Shown here piece by piece: positions 44,074 through 54,654 of a stretch of DNA of 64,000 nt. The translations under genes were made by a program, and so were the position numbers. Under the pieces are notes generated by a model. That model had not been told where the DNA came from and did no database searches. It saw only the letters and a list, made by a program, of their open reading frames with translations. The DNA is taken from NCBI GenBank assembly GCA_016271365.2, contig CM057450.1, positions 1,806,933,967 through 1,806,997,966 of the forward strand. The letters are read 5' to 3'. How positions within the stretch are numbered: position 1 is the first letter of the stretch; each line of letters opens with the position of its first letter. Source of the DNA: Neoceratodus forsteri (lineage: Eukaryota > Chordata > Ceratodontiformes > Ceratodontidae).

Positions 44074-44840
44074 GCTTCTTTTAACAAGGGATCTGATGCA
44101 AGTATGTTCCAGTTATCATTAAGAATTATTTGGATATCCTTAGCATGTCTCATATATTGTGTCACAAAATTCATTCTGGAGGCCACCTGCTCTTTTTCTT
44201 TTACAATCAACAGGTACTCTCTATTTGTGTCCAGTGCCTTGCTATATGCCTGTGCTACAGTGTCACTATCGTACCCCCTTGCAACAAACCTCTGATACAT
44301 TTCTGAACCATTTGCTATGAAGTCAGCATCTTCACTACAGTTGCTCCATACCCTCAAAAGTTGGGCCTTGGATATATTTTTTTACCATGTGATGTGGGTG
44401 GCATCTGGAGGCCAATAAGAGTGAGTTCTTGGTCATCTCCTTCCTAAAAAGATGAGTTTTAAAAGTACCATCTTCTTTTTTAATGATGGTTAAGTCCATG
44501 AAGAAGATAGACTGGACATCACACTAAACTGAAAATTTCAAAATATAATTATTATTTTCCAAATAGGAGACATAGTTTCTACTTCCTCCCTGCTGCCATG
44601 CCACACCATAAAGATGTCATCTATAAAATGATGCCAAATGTCAATTCTATCATAAAAAGCATTGGCCTGGCTGTCATAGACGGTTTCTTTTTCCCACTTA
44701 CCCAAAAAGAGATTAGCATAATTTGGGGCAAATGTTGATCCCATAGCTGTCCCCTTGAGTTGAAGGTAGTATGAAAGGCCATGGATTTCCCCTGAGAAGG
44801 TAACTCCTTATTTGGTGACAAGACAGAGGTATACACCAAA
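43859..44840 (-). pseudogene. PLE reverse transcriptase (C-terminal half) and linker
   Basis: On the minus strand from 44840: a GEIHGLSYYLQLKGTAMGS-like start, then STFAPNYANLFLGKWEKE (44743-44690), WHHFIDDIFMVWHGSREEVE (44645-44585, the PLE box F/YIDDIF) and, after an indel, RVWSNCSEDADFIANGSEMY (44355-44296). Next come LNDNWNILASDPLLKEA (44135-44085) and a (TC)n expansion. It ends with NLRDRLVHSYYRG and a PNGNFPVGNCKLCPSIL zinc-like region near 43880-43935. It continues, after the LINE insertion, as 38499-37931. Its 5' end abuts DIRS-A gag. Confidence 0.8.
44039..44069. repeat. (TC)n microsatellite in PLE linker
   Basis: About 15 TC repeats. On the PLE coding strand it gives an Arg-Glu repeat, inserted between the RT and the zinc-like linker. 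Confidence 0.95.
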
Positions 44841-45079
44841 GAAGGTGAAGGAGTACAAAGCCACCTATAAAAGCAACACTGAGAAGGAAAAGGCTTCTAC
44901 TTCTTACAGGCCCCATGGATGGGGAGGTAAGGATAGGGGTTATTTCCTCAGCAGTCTTCTACCTTATGACATCTCGTAGCTGAGAGGTTTCTTTAGGGGT
45001 AGGGGTAGGAGAGGCTGCAGATGGGCTGATTCAACCCCAGCACCCAAGGCTCAGCCCAAGCAGAATCCCTGACAAGTCA

Positions 45080-47690
45080 TTTCTGGTCATCCTTACATTG
45101 CCAGTAGAGGGAAGGCTGGCTCACTTCTCCTGGGAGTCGGAAAACATCACTACAGACAAGTCTGCCCTGGAAGTAGTGAACCTGGAGCTCACTCTGCAGT
45201 TCAAATAGTTCCCCAGACTGCAGGTTCACATAAAATTCACATCTCCCACTCCAATAGAATAGATCCTGCTGAAGTTAGAGATCAAAAAGTTGTTGCAAGC
45301 AAAAGCAGCAGAAAGAGTCCCTCCCTTCTCAGTGGGGAAAGGGCCTTTACCCAAGATACTTCCTCACCCACGAGAAAAAATGGGGAGTGGCAGCCCATTT
45401 TGGATCTCAGATATCTGAACAAACATTTGAAAAGGGAAAAGTCAAAGATGGTGACCCTGGCTGCAGTGATGCCACCCCTTCAACAAGGGGACTGGCTGGG
45501 TTCTCTGGATCTGAAAGATGCCTGTTTTCATATCGCTATCAGACCTAGCCACAGGAAGTATTTAAGATTTAGGGTAGGAGCTGGGTGCTATCAGTTCTCA
45601 GCCCTCCCCTTTGGTCTCTCCTCAGCACCCAGGGTGTTCACAGAGTGCTTAGCAGTGGTGGCAGCATACCTCAGAAGACAGGGAGTACAGGTTTTCCTTA
45701 CCTAGATGATTGGCTGGTCACAGGAAAGTCACACCAGCAGGCCAAGGCTTCTCTTCTCCTTACCCTGAGCACTCTGGATGGACTGGGGTTCCTCATAAAC
45801 ACCCAAAAGGACCAAAACAGAACCAGTTCAAGTGCTGGAGTTCATAGGGGCAGAGTACGATGCCCTTTGAGGGAGGGCCTTCCTGCCTCAGGATAGAGTA
45901 GGAAGTCTAATTAATCTGGCAAACTCCTTTGTCCTGGGACAGCTCAGGATAGCAAGAGACTTTACCAGCTGTTAGGCCATATGGCCTCCTTCGCAGCTGT
46001 GGAGGCAGGGGCCAGATTTCAAATGAGAGACATCCAGTACCACTTAAGGGCCCACTGGTCCCAAAAATGAGACCCCCTCTCAAGGCTGGTGCCAGTGACA
46101 AAGTCTCTCTTAAGAGCTCTGAACTGGTGGAAGGAAGAGGACAACCTCAGGGAGGGAGTGCCCTTCCAGAAGCTGTTTCCCACAGTCATCCTAACAACAG
46201 ACGCCTCCCTACTAGGCTAGGAAACTCACCTGGATGACCTGACAGTAGGTAGAGCGGGTCCCTCCAGTAATCCCTGAAGCATATAAACCTCCTTGAGCTC
46301 AGGGTAGTCTTCCTGGCTCCACTGTCTTTCACTTCCCAGGTCAGGGGTCAGTCAGTCCAGGTCAGGACAGACAACAGCACCTCCGTGTATTACATTAACA
46401 AACAGGGAGAAACAAGATCCTTAAAGCTGTGTACAGAAGCAAAGAAGATCTGGAATCTGACTTATTCCATGGAGGTGCAGCTTTCAGCAGTCCATCTGCC
46501 AGGGAAGGACAATGTCTTGGCAAATTCTCTCAGAAAGATCAGCCAGGGACATCATGAATGGTCCTTGAACATACAGGTATGACCACAGTATTCTGGAGGT
46601 GGGGCACCTCAGTGATAGATCTGTTTACTTCCATTGAGAATCACCAGCTCCTTCTCTTTTGTTGCAGGCCTGTAGGAGTGGGCTTGGTCCCAGTGGATGC
46701 TCTGACTCTGGACTGGTTAGAAGGGTTCCTGTACACCTTCATTACCTTCCCTCTCTTGCTGAGAGTGTTGTTGAAGCTGAGGATCCAGTTTGCCACCATA
46801 ATACTGGTGGTCCCAGATTGGGACAGGCAGGTCTGGTATTCCCTTCTCCTGGCCTTCTCTATCAAACAGCCTATCCACCTCCCACTGAAGCACAACCTGC
46901 TGAACATGTCCAAGGGCAGAATCACCTTCCCATACTTCAGGTCACTATGCCTCAAGGCATGGTTGTTGAATAGTTAAGAGTATTATGACTTTCGCCTTTC
47001 GGAGGATGTCCTGAAAGTCCTCAGGGTCTGCAGGAAGGAAGCTACTAGGAAAACCTCTGCTTCCAAATGAAAAAGATTCTCTCTGTGATGTGCCCCTAAG
47101 CAGCTCAATACTCTGCAAACAGACCTGCTACACTTCTGGGTTACTTGGTCCACCTTCAGGTTTTGTGCCTCAGGCCTTCAACCCTTAAAGTACACCTGAC
47201 TGCTATATCCACCTATGTCTCTGTAGGTAATGAGAAAACAGTGAATTCACACCCCATTTTCAGGAGATTCTTTAAAGGGCTTCTACACCTGCATCCCCTA
47301 GTTAGGGTCCCAGTCCCTCCTTGGGATGTGAACCTGTTCATAGCAAAGCTCATGGGCCCCCCCTTTTGAGCCGATGGCTACTGCTGATTTGAAGTATATC
47401 ACCTGGAAGACAGTATTCTTGGTTGCCATAACTTCTGCCAGAAGGGTGTGTGAGCTGCAGGCCCTCTGCACAGACCCAAATGATATTATCTTCCACAGGG
47501 ACAAGATAGTCCTAAGGACTAACAAGAAGTTTCTCCTTAAGGTGTCAGAGTTTCACCTGAACTAGTCCATCGAGCAGAGATTCCACAGCCTGAATGTTAA
47601 GAGGGAACTTGGATTTACAGTCCAGAAGGGATGCCAGGTTTGGCACTGTTGTCTTGCAGAACCTTTACCTAAATAGGTTCTGTACCCAAC
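45080..47690 (+). pseudogene. DIRS-A pol: RT, RNase H, tyrosine recombinase (deleted)
   Basis: RT: ILDLRYLNKHLK-type start (45400), LGSLDLKDACFHIAIRPSHR (45496), FSALPFGLSSAPRVFTE (45595) and YLDDWLV (45701). RNase H: TDASLLG-like at 46199, RTDNSTSVYYINKQGE (46366) and HLPGKDNVLANSL (46495). Then a DLFTSIENHQLLLFCCRP region (46615). The recombinase has KTVFLVAITSARRVCELQAL (47404), with the first catalytic Arg. A deletion after NVKREL (47595) joins directly to RRDARFGTVVLQNL, so the HxxR and Tyr residues are gone. Many stops are present. Confidence 0.8.
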
Positions 47691-47709
47691 CTCCCAAGGT
47701 ACTGCTTTG

Positions 47710-47812
47710 TAGTCTGAAAAAGTAAGCATAGTGAGGGATTTCTGGGATTTGAAGAAAAAAATACTTTCCATAGTAATATTGTTTCTTCCAAGGGATCCCT
47801 CACTATGCTTAA
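47710..47812. repeat. DIRS-A internal complementary region
   Basis: AAGCATAGTGAGGGATTTC (47724) and GGATCCCTCACTATGCTT (ending 47810) are inverted around an AT-rich loop. The right half is the complement of the outer right end at 48199-48254, and the left half of the left end at 21346-21385. This is the rolling-circle closure signal of DIRS elements. Confidence 0.8.
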
Positions 47813-48084
47813 CATTCCCACCCTACCGCCCCTTCCAGAATTAGGGAAAGGTTCTCCAGGAATCAGTTATTGTTTTAGGTTTAAATTTTGCTTGCGCATT
47901 ACTTCTTCCATTGCCTATAATCAGTTTTGACTGTTTTGATACATAACCTTAGTCTAGCATAGCTTGTCTTATGGGACCAATCATTTGAAGTTTTTCATTT
48001 TTTTCCATATATATTTTCCTTAGGGTTAGGTTAGCGAGCTTAGCGGCCACTGCTCCTCTGGCTATCAAAATAAATCTGATGGAG

Positions 48085-48254
48085 GGCAGGGTGAAGTGCC
48101 ACCACATGGTAGATATTTGAATTTCATTCCATAGTTCCCTAACTTAAATGAAAGTCCACTCTCTGGGGCAGCTCAGACCTACAGGCTGGTTGCAACAGTA
48201 AGCATAGTGAGGGATCCCTCATAAGAAACAATACTGCTATGGTAAGTTTTTTTT
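48085..48254 (+). repeat. DIRS-A right inverted terminal repeat
   Basis: Complement of 21346-21510 plus a terminal extension (AAGAAACAATACTGCTATGG ... TTTTTTTT) that pairs with the internal complementary region. It ends at about 48254. Confidence 0.75.
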
Positions 48255-48540
48255 GTTGTGGACCTTTCTGTTTCCTATATCTGATCAACTTACATTCTTT
48301 CCACAATGCATACACATACTCCTCCCCTATGGAATGTAATAGTTCAACTGGCCTCTCAAAATCTGTAATTCTTTTTTGGTTAATTGAAACTGATTTATGT
48401 ATAGTGACTAACTCCTTTTTTACTCTTTTTTTATATGGGGATCATGTTCCCCCCCAACCCCAATACAACCTGTATCATGATTTACAGTTGATCTTCTGGA
48501 AGGTTTATGTGTTTTTTTTTTATCAGGGACAGCATGGTAT
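48255..48540. other. Unassigned sequence
   Basis: No recognised feature apart from T-rich runs. A 104-codon frame spanning 48239-48553 lacks family resemblance. Confidence 0.4.
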
Positions 48541-48689
48541 CACTAAGCTATAAACCACGACAGGGTGTGGGTTATGCTGGGATTTACCATACCTGGTATG
48601 GTTCAGTCATGAGACCACAGGCTGAGTGACCAAACCACACTAGAAATGGGTAAATCTCAGCATAACCCACACCCTGGGGTGGTTTAGTG
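48541..48689. mobile_element. 149-bp foldback MITE
   Basis: CACTAA at 48541 and TTAGTG ending at 48689 bound two arms: AACCACGACAGGGTGTGG and GTTATGCTGGGATTTACC on the left, and their complements GGTAAATCTCAGCATAACCC and CACACCCTGGGGTGGTTT on the right. The inner GGTATGGTTCAG ... TGAGTGACCAAACCAC is a further weak dyad. The superfamily is unknown and no clear target duplication was found. Confidence 0.7.
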
Positions 48690-48864
48690 CGATTATGTAG
48701 TGTTTCTGTTCACTTTTCTAACAAAAAGTGAAAGAAAAATATAGCTGTTTGGTAGTTTAAATCATTTTTATTGACTTTGTTGTTGCGCCAGATAAAATAG
48801 TTCCATGTTGCTAGGTAGAAAATCCTCCCGGAAAGTGAGACAGTGATGTTTATACTAAGAGAGA
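48690..48864. other. Unassigned AT-rich sequence
   Basis: No recognised gene or repeat. Confidence 0.4.
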
Positions 48865-48966
48865 ATACATACATACATAGTTGCCAGCAGATTAGGCCTA
48901 ACTGTCTCTCTCATCTGCTCTACTCAGCTAACTGGTAGTGCCCAGTAGCTGCTCTACCTCCCCTCA

Positions 48967-51900
48967 TTATTTCTTGCCCACCGCTTCCCACACCTGTACA
49001 CCCTGGTAGTCATACCCCCAGCCCGAACTGTGCCCCTGTGCCTGTCCCAATCCTTCTTGAAACCTTCCACAGTTCCCAATTTTACCAGATCGTCTGGCAG
49101 TGCATTCCAGGGCACCACCACCCTCTCTGTCAAATAATGCCCCCTCGCTTCCCCTCTGTACTGTTCCCCCTGCTAACTTTAGACTATGGCCTCTCGTAGT
49201 CCCCTCCTCCCTCAACTTGAGCAGACCCTCCTTGTTCCCTCTGTTGAACCCCTTCAGGTATTTGAAGGTCTCTATGATAGTGCCCCATCCCTTCTGTCCT
49301 CCAGTGAGTACATGTTCAGCTCTCTAAGTCTGTCCTCATATGACACCCTCTCCAGACCGCTAATCATCCTCGTTACCCTTCTCTGGACTCTTTCCAGCAG
49401 TGAGATGTCCATTTTCAGGTGGGGTGCCAGAACTTCTGCAGTACTCCAGATGCGGCCTCACCAGTGAGGTGTACATGGGAAGTATAACCTCCCTTCTTCT
49501 GGATGTTATCCCCCTGGCAGTACAACCAAGTATTTTGTTTACCTTAGCCACCACCCTCCTGCACTGCTCCGAGTGGTTCCCTTTAGCATCAGTCATCACC
49601 CCCAGATCTTTTGCCATTGACGCAACAGTCAGCTGTACCCCCCCCAAGTGGTAGGTATATCCAGGGTTCCTAACACCTTGGTGCAGAATGCTACATTTGT
49701 GTGTGTTAAACCCCAACTGCCACATATGGGCCCAGTTTTCCAGTCTCTCCAGGTCATCCAGTGGTGCCCTTCTTCCCTTCTCCCTATCTACACTGCCCCC
49801 AATTTAATATCTGGAGAGAATACACTCATTTTACTACCAACCCCCTCCCCGATGTCCGCAGTGAACACATTAAAAAGGACATGGCCCAAAACTGAACCTT
49901 ATGGGACCCCACTGATGACCTCTCTGGGTGTCGAGACTTCACCTCCTACCACCACCCCCTGCTGTCTATTCCTGAGCTAATTCGCTACCCACCCCACCAA
50001 CTTATCTCCTACCCCCAGTTACCTCAAGTTCCAAACTAGCCTTCCATGCAGGACTGAATTGAAAGCCTTGCTGAAGTCCAGGTACAGGACATCAGCTGGC
50101 TTACCTCCATCCAGTGCCCATGTCACCCAGTCGAAAAATTCAACCAGGTTGTTTGACACGATTTCTCCCGGACAAATCCCTTGCTGGTTTTCATCCTGTA
50201 AGCCATTTACCTCCAGGAACTCCACCATCCGTCCTTTCAAGATGGCCTCCATCATTTTCCTCACTATGGGCGTCAGGCTGACTCGTCTGTAGTTCCCTGA
50301 ATCATCCAAGATCCTCTCCTGTGTAGGAGCATGCCATGGGCCAACCACCAGTCTACAGGGACCCACCCTGATTTGAGGGAGGAATTGAATAGTTCCGTCA
50401 TTGGAGCCACCAGGACATCCACCAGTTCCTTCAGAACCCTCTGGTGGATGCCGTCTGGCCCTGACACTTTATTCATCCTCAAGGACTTGAGAGCCTTCCT
50501 CACCCTCTCTACCTGGATCTCCATATCTGCAAGAGCCCCCGTGCCCCCTCCCTGAGGCAATGGCCCATCCGTTTCCCTAGTAAAGACCGAGCTGAAATAA
50601 TTGTTTAACCCTTCAGCCTGCTCCATCCCCCATCTACCCATTCCCCCTTCCTCAGCTTTCTTATCTCCCCTCCTTCCTCCACTCCCTAACATATCTAAAT
50701 AATTCCTTCTCCCCTTCCCTGATCCCTCTTGCTAATCTAAGCTGTTTATCTGCCTTGGCCTTTCTAACCTTTCTGCTAACCATTCTGGAAATCCTGTGAT
50801 ACTCCTCAAGGTCTGCCTCACCACGGAAGCATTTTTACCTTCTAAAGGCCAACCTCTTTTTTTCTCACATCCTCCTGAACCTACCTTGTCTACCAGCAAG
50901 GTTTCCTGGCCCTGGCCATCTTGTTTTGTGACCTGGTGCAGGTTTTTGTTGCCTCCAGGATGCCCCGCTTCAGGATTTCCCACTGCCTCTCTGTGTCCAT
51001 CCTGGTCTCGATTTTGCTTATATGCTCCCATAGTATCTCTGCCATCTCCCCGAAATTTTCGCCCCTGAAGTCTACTACCATGGTCTTCATTTGGTTCCTC
51101 TCCTTCCCCAAGTCTGAGGTAAAACACACCGTGGAGTGGTCACTACCAGCCAATAAGGCTTCAACTGCCAGGTCCCGGACCTGCTACCCATTGGCTAGGA
51201 GCAGGTCCAGGATATTTCCCTCCCTAGTCGGCTCTTCAGCCAACTGATTCAGGAATTTGTCCTGGAGTGCGTCGAGCACTCTTTGCTCCTTTGCTGATGG
51301 AGATGCCATGTAACTTCAGTCTGTCCCTGGCATGTTAAAGTCCCCTAATATCACATTCCCACCCTCCCTTCCTGCAGTTCTTTCTCAAGTTGTCAATTAG
51401 TTCTCCATCCATGTACTCAGACTGCATGGGTGGCCTGTAGACCACACCCAGATTAACTCTCCTCCCTTCACTATCCTGTAATGAGGCCCATACTGCCTCC
51501 ACATTATCCTTCTCTCCTCCTCCTCCCTGCTGCAGACTATCCCATCCCTGACAAACAGTGTGACCCCCCACCCACTGTACTGTCCTTTCTAAATGTGGTA
51601 TACCCAGGAATCTTCATGTCCCAGTCATGGTACTGGGTGGCCCAAGTCTCTGTAACTGCAGTCACATCCACCCCCCCTTCCATCAACAATGCCTGCAACT
51701 CTGGCATCTTATTTCCAGACTCCAGGTATTTGTCAGAACAACTTTCCAGCCCCTCACAGAAATTTTCCTAATCCCATCACCCCCTTACTCCTGGCCTCCA
51801 CTCCTCCAGGTTTGATCCTCACTTTCTGTACCCCTCCAGAATGGGGAAGAACTGTGTCCTCCGATCTTGTTCAAGGGCCCCGTGCTCTCCAGCGCCCCCA
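48967..51900 (-). pseudogene. CR1 ORF2, broken
   Basis: Endonuclease: RRVNLGVVYRPPMQSEYMD (51475-51410), and a serine/histidine end near VAGSDHSTVCFTSDLG (51155-51105). Linker: MVVDFRGENFGEMAEILWEH. RT: MNKVSGPDGIHQRVLKEL (50480-50425), GNYRRVSLTPIVRKMMEAIL (50295-50236), QGICPGEIVSNNLVEFFDWV and VLYLDFSKAFNSVLHGRLV (50095-50035). C-terminal: KDLGVMTDAKGNHSEQCRR (49610-49555), SLVRPHLEYCRSSG (49465-49425) and GFNRGNKEGLLKLREEGTTR (49245-49190). The motifs match those of the plus-strand CR1. Confidence 0.8.
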
Positions 51901-51920
51901 TTTAATTTAAATCCACCATC

Positions 51921-51940
51921 TATATATATATATATATATA
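51921..51940. repeat. (TA)10 microsatellite
   Basis: Ten TA units between CR1 ORF1 and ORF2. Confidence 0.95.
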
Positions 51941-52112
51941 ACTCCTGGCTTGTTCTTAAGGACCTCCTTCCCCTACTTACTTAGTCGAAGCCTGTCTTTA
52001 GCAAAAAGTTCTTTGTTCTCTCATGTAGTCCCCCAGTCACCCACCAACCCATACCCCATAGCCGGACTCCACTCCCTCAACCAGCTGTTGATATCCCTAA
52101 TCTTCTGTTTTC

Positions 52113-53400
52113 TTACCAGAATCCCCTCGGTACTGGCAAGATTTCTGAAAATGAGACGGTGCAGTTCTCGGCTACGCATAATCTTGCCATTTCCCTGTAT
52201 CTGGCCTGCACTTCTTGCACACTGTTCATCTCCACATCATTAGTACCAGTGTGTACCACAATGTGGGGCACTCCCCTGTGCTTACTTACCAGTGAGTGAA
52301 CAAGGTACCCTACCCTAAACAGCATAATTCCTGGCATACTCTCCACTCTTATGGAGCCCTTGTTGTCCCCATTTGTTTTCCCCCAACTGATTCCTCTGAT
52401 AATGGACTCCCCTATTACCAGGACCCTCTTCTCTCCCTCTCTGCCTGCCTGCTTTTTCTCCACTGCCTTCTCCCTGCATGCCAGCTTTGCCTCTCCTCCC
52501 CCAAGCACCCTCTTCCCATTCCCCTTTATCCCCCTGTCAGGTCCACTTCCCCTCTCAGAGAATGATCTGCATCCCCAGACCTAACATTATCCTTCCCTCC
52601 CTCTACTGGTTCCCCTGTGTCTGTGTTCCCAGACCCTCCATTCTCCACTGCTGTTTCAGGAGCCCTACTTACCTTCTGACTTCTCTCTCTCTGTCTCTCT
52701 CCTGCCCTACTCTTTGCACCATCATCCTTCTCTGTCTCCACATGCCCCCCTAAGTCCTTTCCTTTTGGTTTAGGCGCACCGTCATCCACCTCCATCGCCA
52801 CTTGCTCCCCTATGTCCTTTCCTTTTTGTAAATGTGTACACCTGCTTTCCCCTTGTAACTTTTCTGGTGGTGTATACCTATTCTTCTGCTACAGTACCTC
52901 CTGCATTGCCACTGCCCCTTACCCCTTTTTCCTTTCCAAGGCTGTCATTCCCAGCCCACTTAGCTCCATCCCTACCTCCCTTCACTCTCCTCCTGACCAC
53001 TTTTTGCTAATTCTTGTTTGCCCCACCCCCTCCAAGATCACTTTGAGCAGCAAGACCCTCCCCCCACTTAATACCCTCCTCCTGTTCATGCCTGCGTTGT
53101 ACCTCTACTGGTCTATTACCGTCCCCAGTTTCCCCATCTTCCCTCCTCCAATCCCTCCTCCCAACTGAGCTTGCAAATCTTTCCTCCTGAGCTGCCATGC
53201 CCTCGCCTTTTCTCCCTGTATGCCCCCACTTCCATGATTAAGTGATCACTCTCCCTAACATCCTCACATAACATACAGACATATACACTCTCAGAGTGTC
53301 CATATGCATGGCTGCTCCACATTCACTGCATCTCACTATCCTGCTAGGTCCCCCACCTGCCCTGCCTCCATGTTTTATCCCATACCCTCTCTCTCCTTCA
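52113..53400 (-). pseudogene. CR1 ORF1: zinc-finger-like N-terminus and SGNH esterase
   Basis: The N-terminal part on the minus strand has CSECGAAMHM and, in the next frame, VYVCMLCEDVRESDHLIMEV (53335-53230), a CxxC-x(n)-CxxC motif. A basic, charged middle follows (53200-52526). The esterase shows VLVIGESIIRGISWG (52425-52380, Gly-Glu-Ser in place of Gly-Asp-Ser), HIVVHTGTNDVEMNS (52270-52225) and FSEILPVPR (52150-52120). It gives the 5' half missing from the plus-strand copy. Frameshifts near 52510 and 53000-53200 break it. Confidence 0.7.
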
Positions 53401-53520
53401 TGCCCTCCCCCATATTTCCTTTATCCTGGCCTCTCCATCCACCCTCTCCCCCATCCTCCTACCATCCTGACTACTTCACATTCCCCAATACAACTTAAAC
53501 TGTGATGCTATAGCAGTGTA

Positions 53521-53783
53521 AACAGAAAAGTATAAAACAGCATGCCCTGTAATGTTAATATCACATAAACCACTTTTGTTTGCTATGCTATACCTAGTTC
53601 AACCTTAATTCAGTACAGACCCTTCCAAACACGCTTTACCCACAATGCAGCTTGATAGAAGAAATAAGAAATATTTATAAATATAAAGTCCCTTAGAGAA
53701 AAAAAGTAACTTAAGAAATACTTACAGGAAAGAAGTCCCCTTTTGGAAAAGTCCCTTGGAGAAAAAAAAAAAAGTAACTTCAG
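53521..53783. other. AT-rich flank with an imperfect tandem repeat
   Basis: AGTCCCTTAGAGAAAAAAAG ... GAAATACTTACAGGAAAGAAG (53687-53738) recurs as AGTCCCTTGGAGAAAA ... GAAATGCTTACAG (53751-53795), and again in part after the SINE (54401-54426). This is the insertion target of the SINE. Confidence 0.6.
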
Positions 53784-53795
53784 AAATGCTTACAG

Positions 53796-54384
53796 TTGCT
53801 GGCCCGCTGATGCAGTGGTTGGATTTCTGCCTGCAACGCCAGCGACCTTGGGTTTGGGAATGGACCCGGAAGCTGAAGGGCCAGCCAGGGGAGAAAGATT
53901 GAGCATCCCCAGGACTGCTCTCCTTCTTCAGGGGGAAGGAGGGGTAGTGTGTCCACCACTCGAGGGACTCCTGGCAGAGGCTGGGGGAACCACGAAGCAT
54001 TCAGTGCCATCAGTTTGAGGGGCGGGGTGGACGAAGGTCATCATTGCACGTCCCTGCCCCTGGGATTAATGCAGAAAAAATCATTGGCTGCCACGGATGA
54101 CAGCCGCCCCTTGACACCTGACCTCAATTGCTTCCCTACCTCTCCGATTACCTATCCCGGTCCACGATGGCATCCCCAGGCCCCGAACCCCTCTCTGGGG
54201 GGAAGCCGGAAAGGCAATGTCGGCTATCGCCGGCACCTTCTCCCATTGCAGACAGACCTGGAAGATGCTGTGGCCCTGCCCTGGGAGGAAAGCCAGAGGG
54301 TATCATGGGGATATGGCCATTAGGGGAAGCGAGGTAGGTATCAGAGGGGTGGCGCTGAAGGTGCGGCACCAAACAACCAAAAAA
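53796..54384 (+). mobile_element. About 590-bp SINE-like retroposon with 12-bp target duplication
   Basis: The head (53800-53870) resembles a tRNA-derived SINE start: CCGCTGATGCAGTGGTTGG, TTCTGCCTGCAACGCCAGCG, then a decayed B-box position (TTGGGTTTGGGAATGG). A GC-rich body of about 500 bp follows, ending CGGTGCGGCACC-type sequence and an A tail (54371-54384). AAATGCTTACAG is found at both ends (53784-53795 and 54385-54396). An A tail and such duplications imply L1-type mobilisation. The long body is unlike the other SINEs here and its source is unknown. The frames inside it (up to 127 codons) have no family match I can give. Confidence 0.65.
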
Positions 54385-54396
54385 AAATGCTTACAG

Positions 54397-54654
54397 TCAC
54401 TTTAGAAATGCTTACAGGAAAGAAGTGTCCTTTTTAGAAACGTTCACTTCCCTCCATTTCACTCCCTCCTGTAGTTGAAAAGTCCCTTGTTGCCAGCAGT
54501 ATCCCAGCGTCCCTTTTCCTCCTAATGGTCCCTCCCCTTTGAGAGGCAATCTCCCCATCTCCTCCTCTTGTGGTGGTAGCCCCCTCTGGGAGAAGCCTGG
54601 GCCATCTATATAATTAATGCTGGAGGTGGGGAGGGAGGGTGGGAATTTCTTGGT
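54397..54654. other. Flank continuing the A-rich repeat, then GC-rich sequence
   Basis: Continues the target repeat to about 54430. The rest is unassigned. Confidence 0.4.

Larger units (their letters stand above)
44841..48254 (+). mobile_element. DIRS-A, right part: gag end, pol, recombinase remnant, right ITR
   Basis: Starts within gag (VKEYKATYKSNTEKEKAS near 44850, then GFFRGRGRRG near 44990). These match DEYRTTYRSAQAKE and GFFRGKGRRG of DIRS-B. RT, RNase H, a deleted tyrosine recombinase, the internal complementary region (47710-47812) and the right ITR (48085-48254) follow. Orientation, family and content complement the left part at 21346-23505. Confidence 0.8.
48865..53520 (-). mobile_element. 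CR1 LINE, antisense, with ORF1 and ORF2
   Basis: Minus-strand order: zinc-finger and esterase ORF1 (about 53400-52113), a spacer with a (TA)n tract, endonuclease, linker, RT and C-terminal domain. The 3' end is at 48865-48885 with TATG-type repeats (complement of CATACATACATA). It is longer at its 5' end than the CR1 at 12476. Multiple frameshifts are present, and the RT catalytic box is lost (FSPDIKL for FADDTKL near 49810-49830). Confidence 0.8.

Noticed and set aside
44035..44295. Frame starting with a Ser-Leu repeat as a secreted protein
   Set aside because: The repeat is a (TC)n microsatellite and the rest is antisense to PLE coding sequence.
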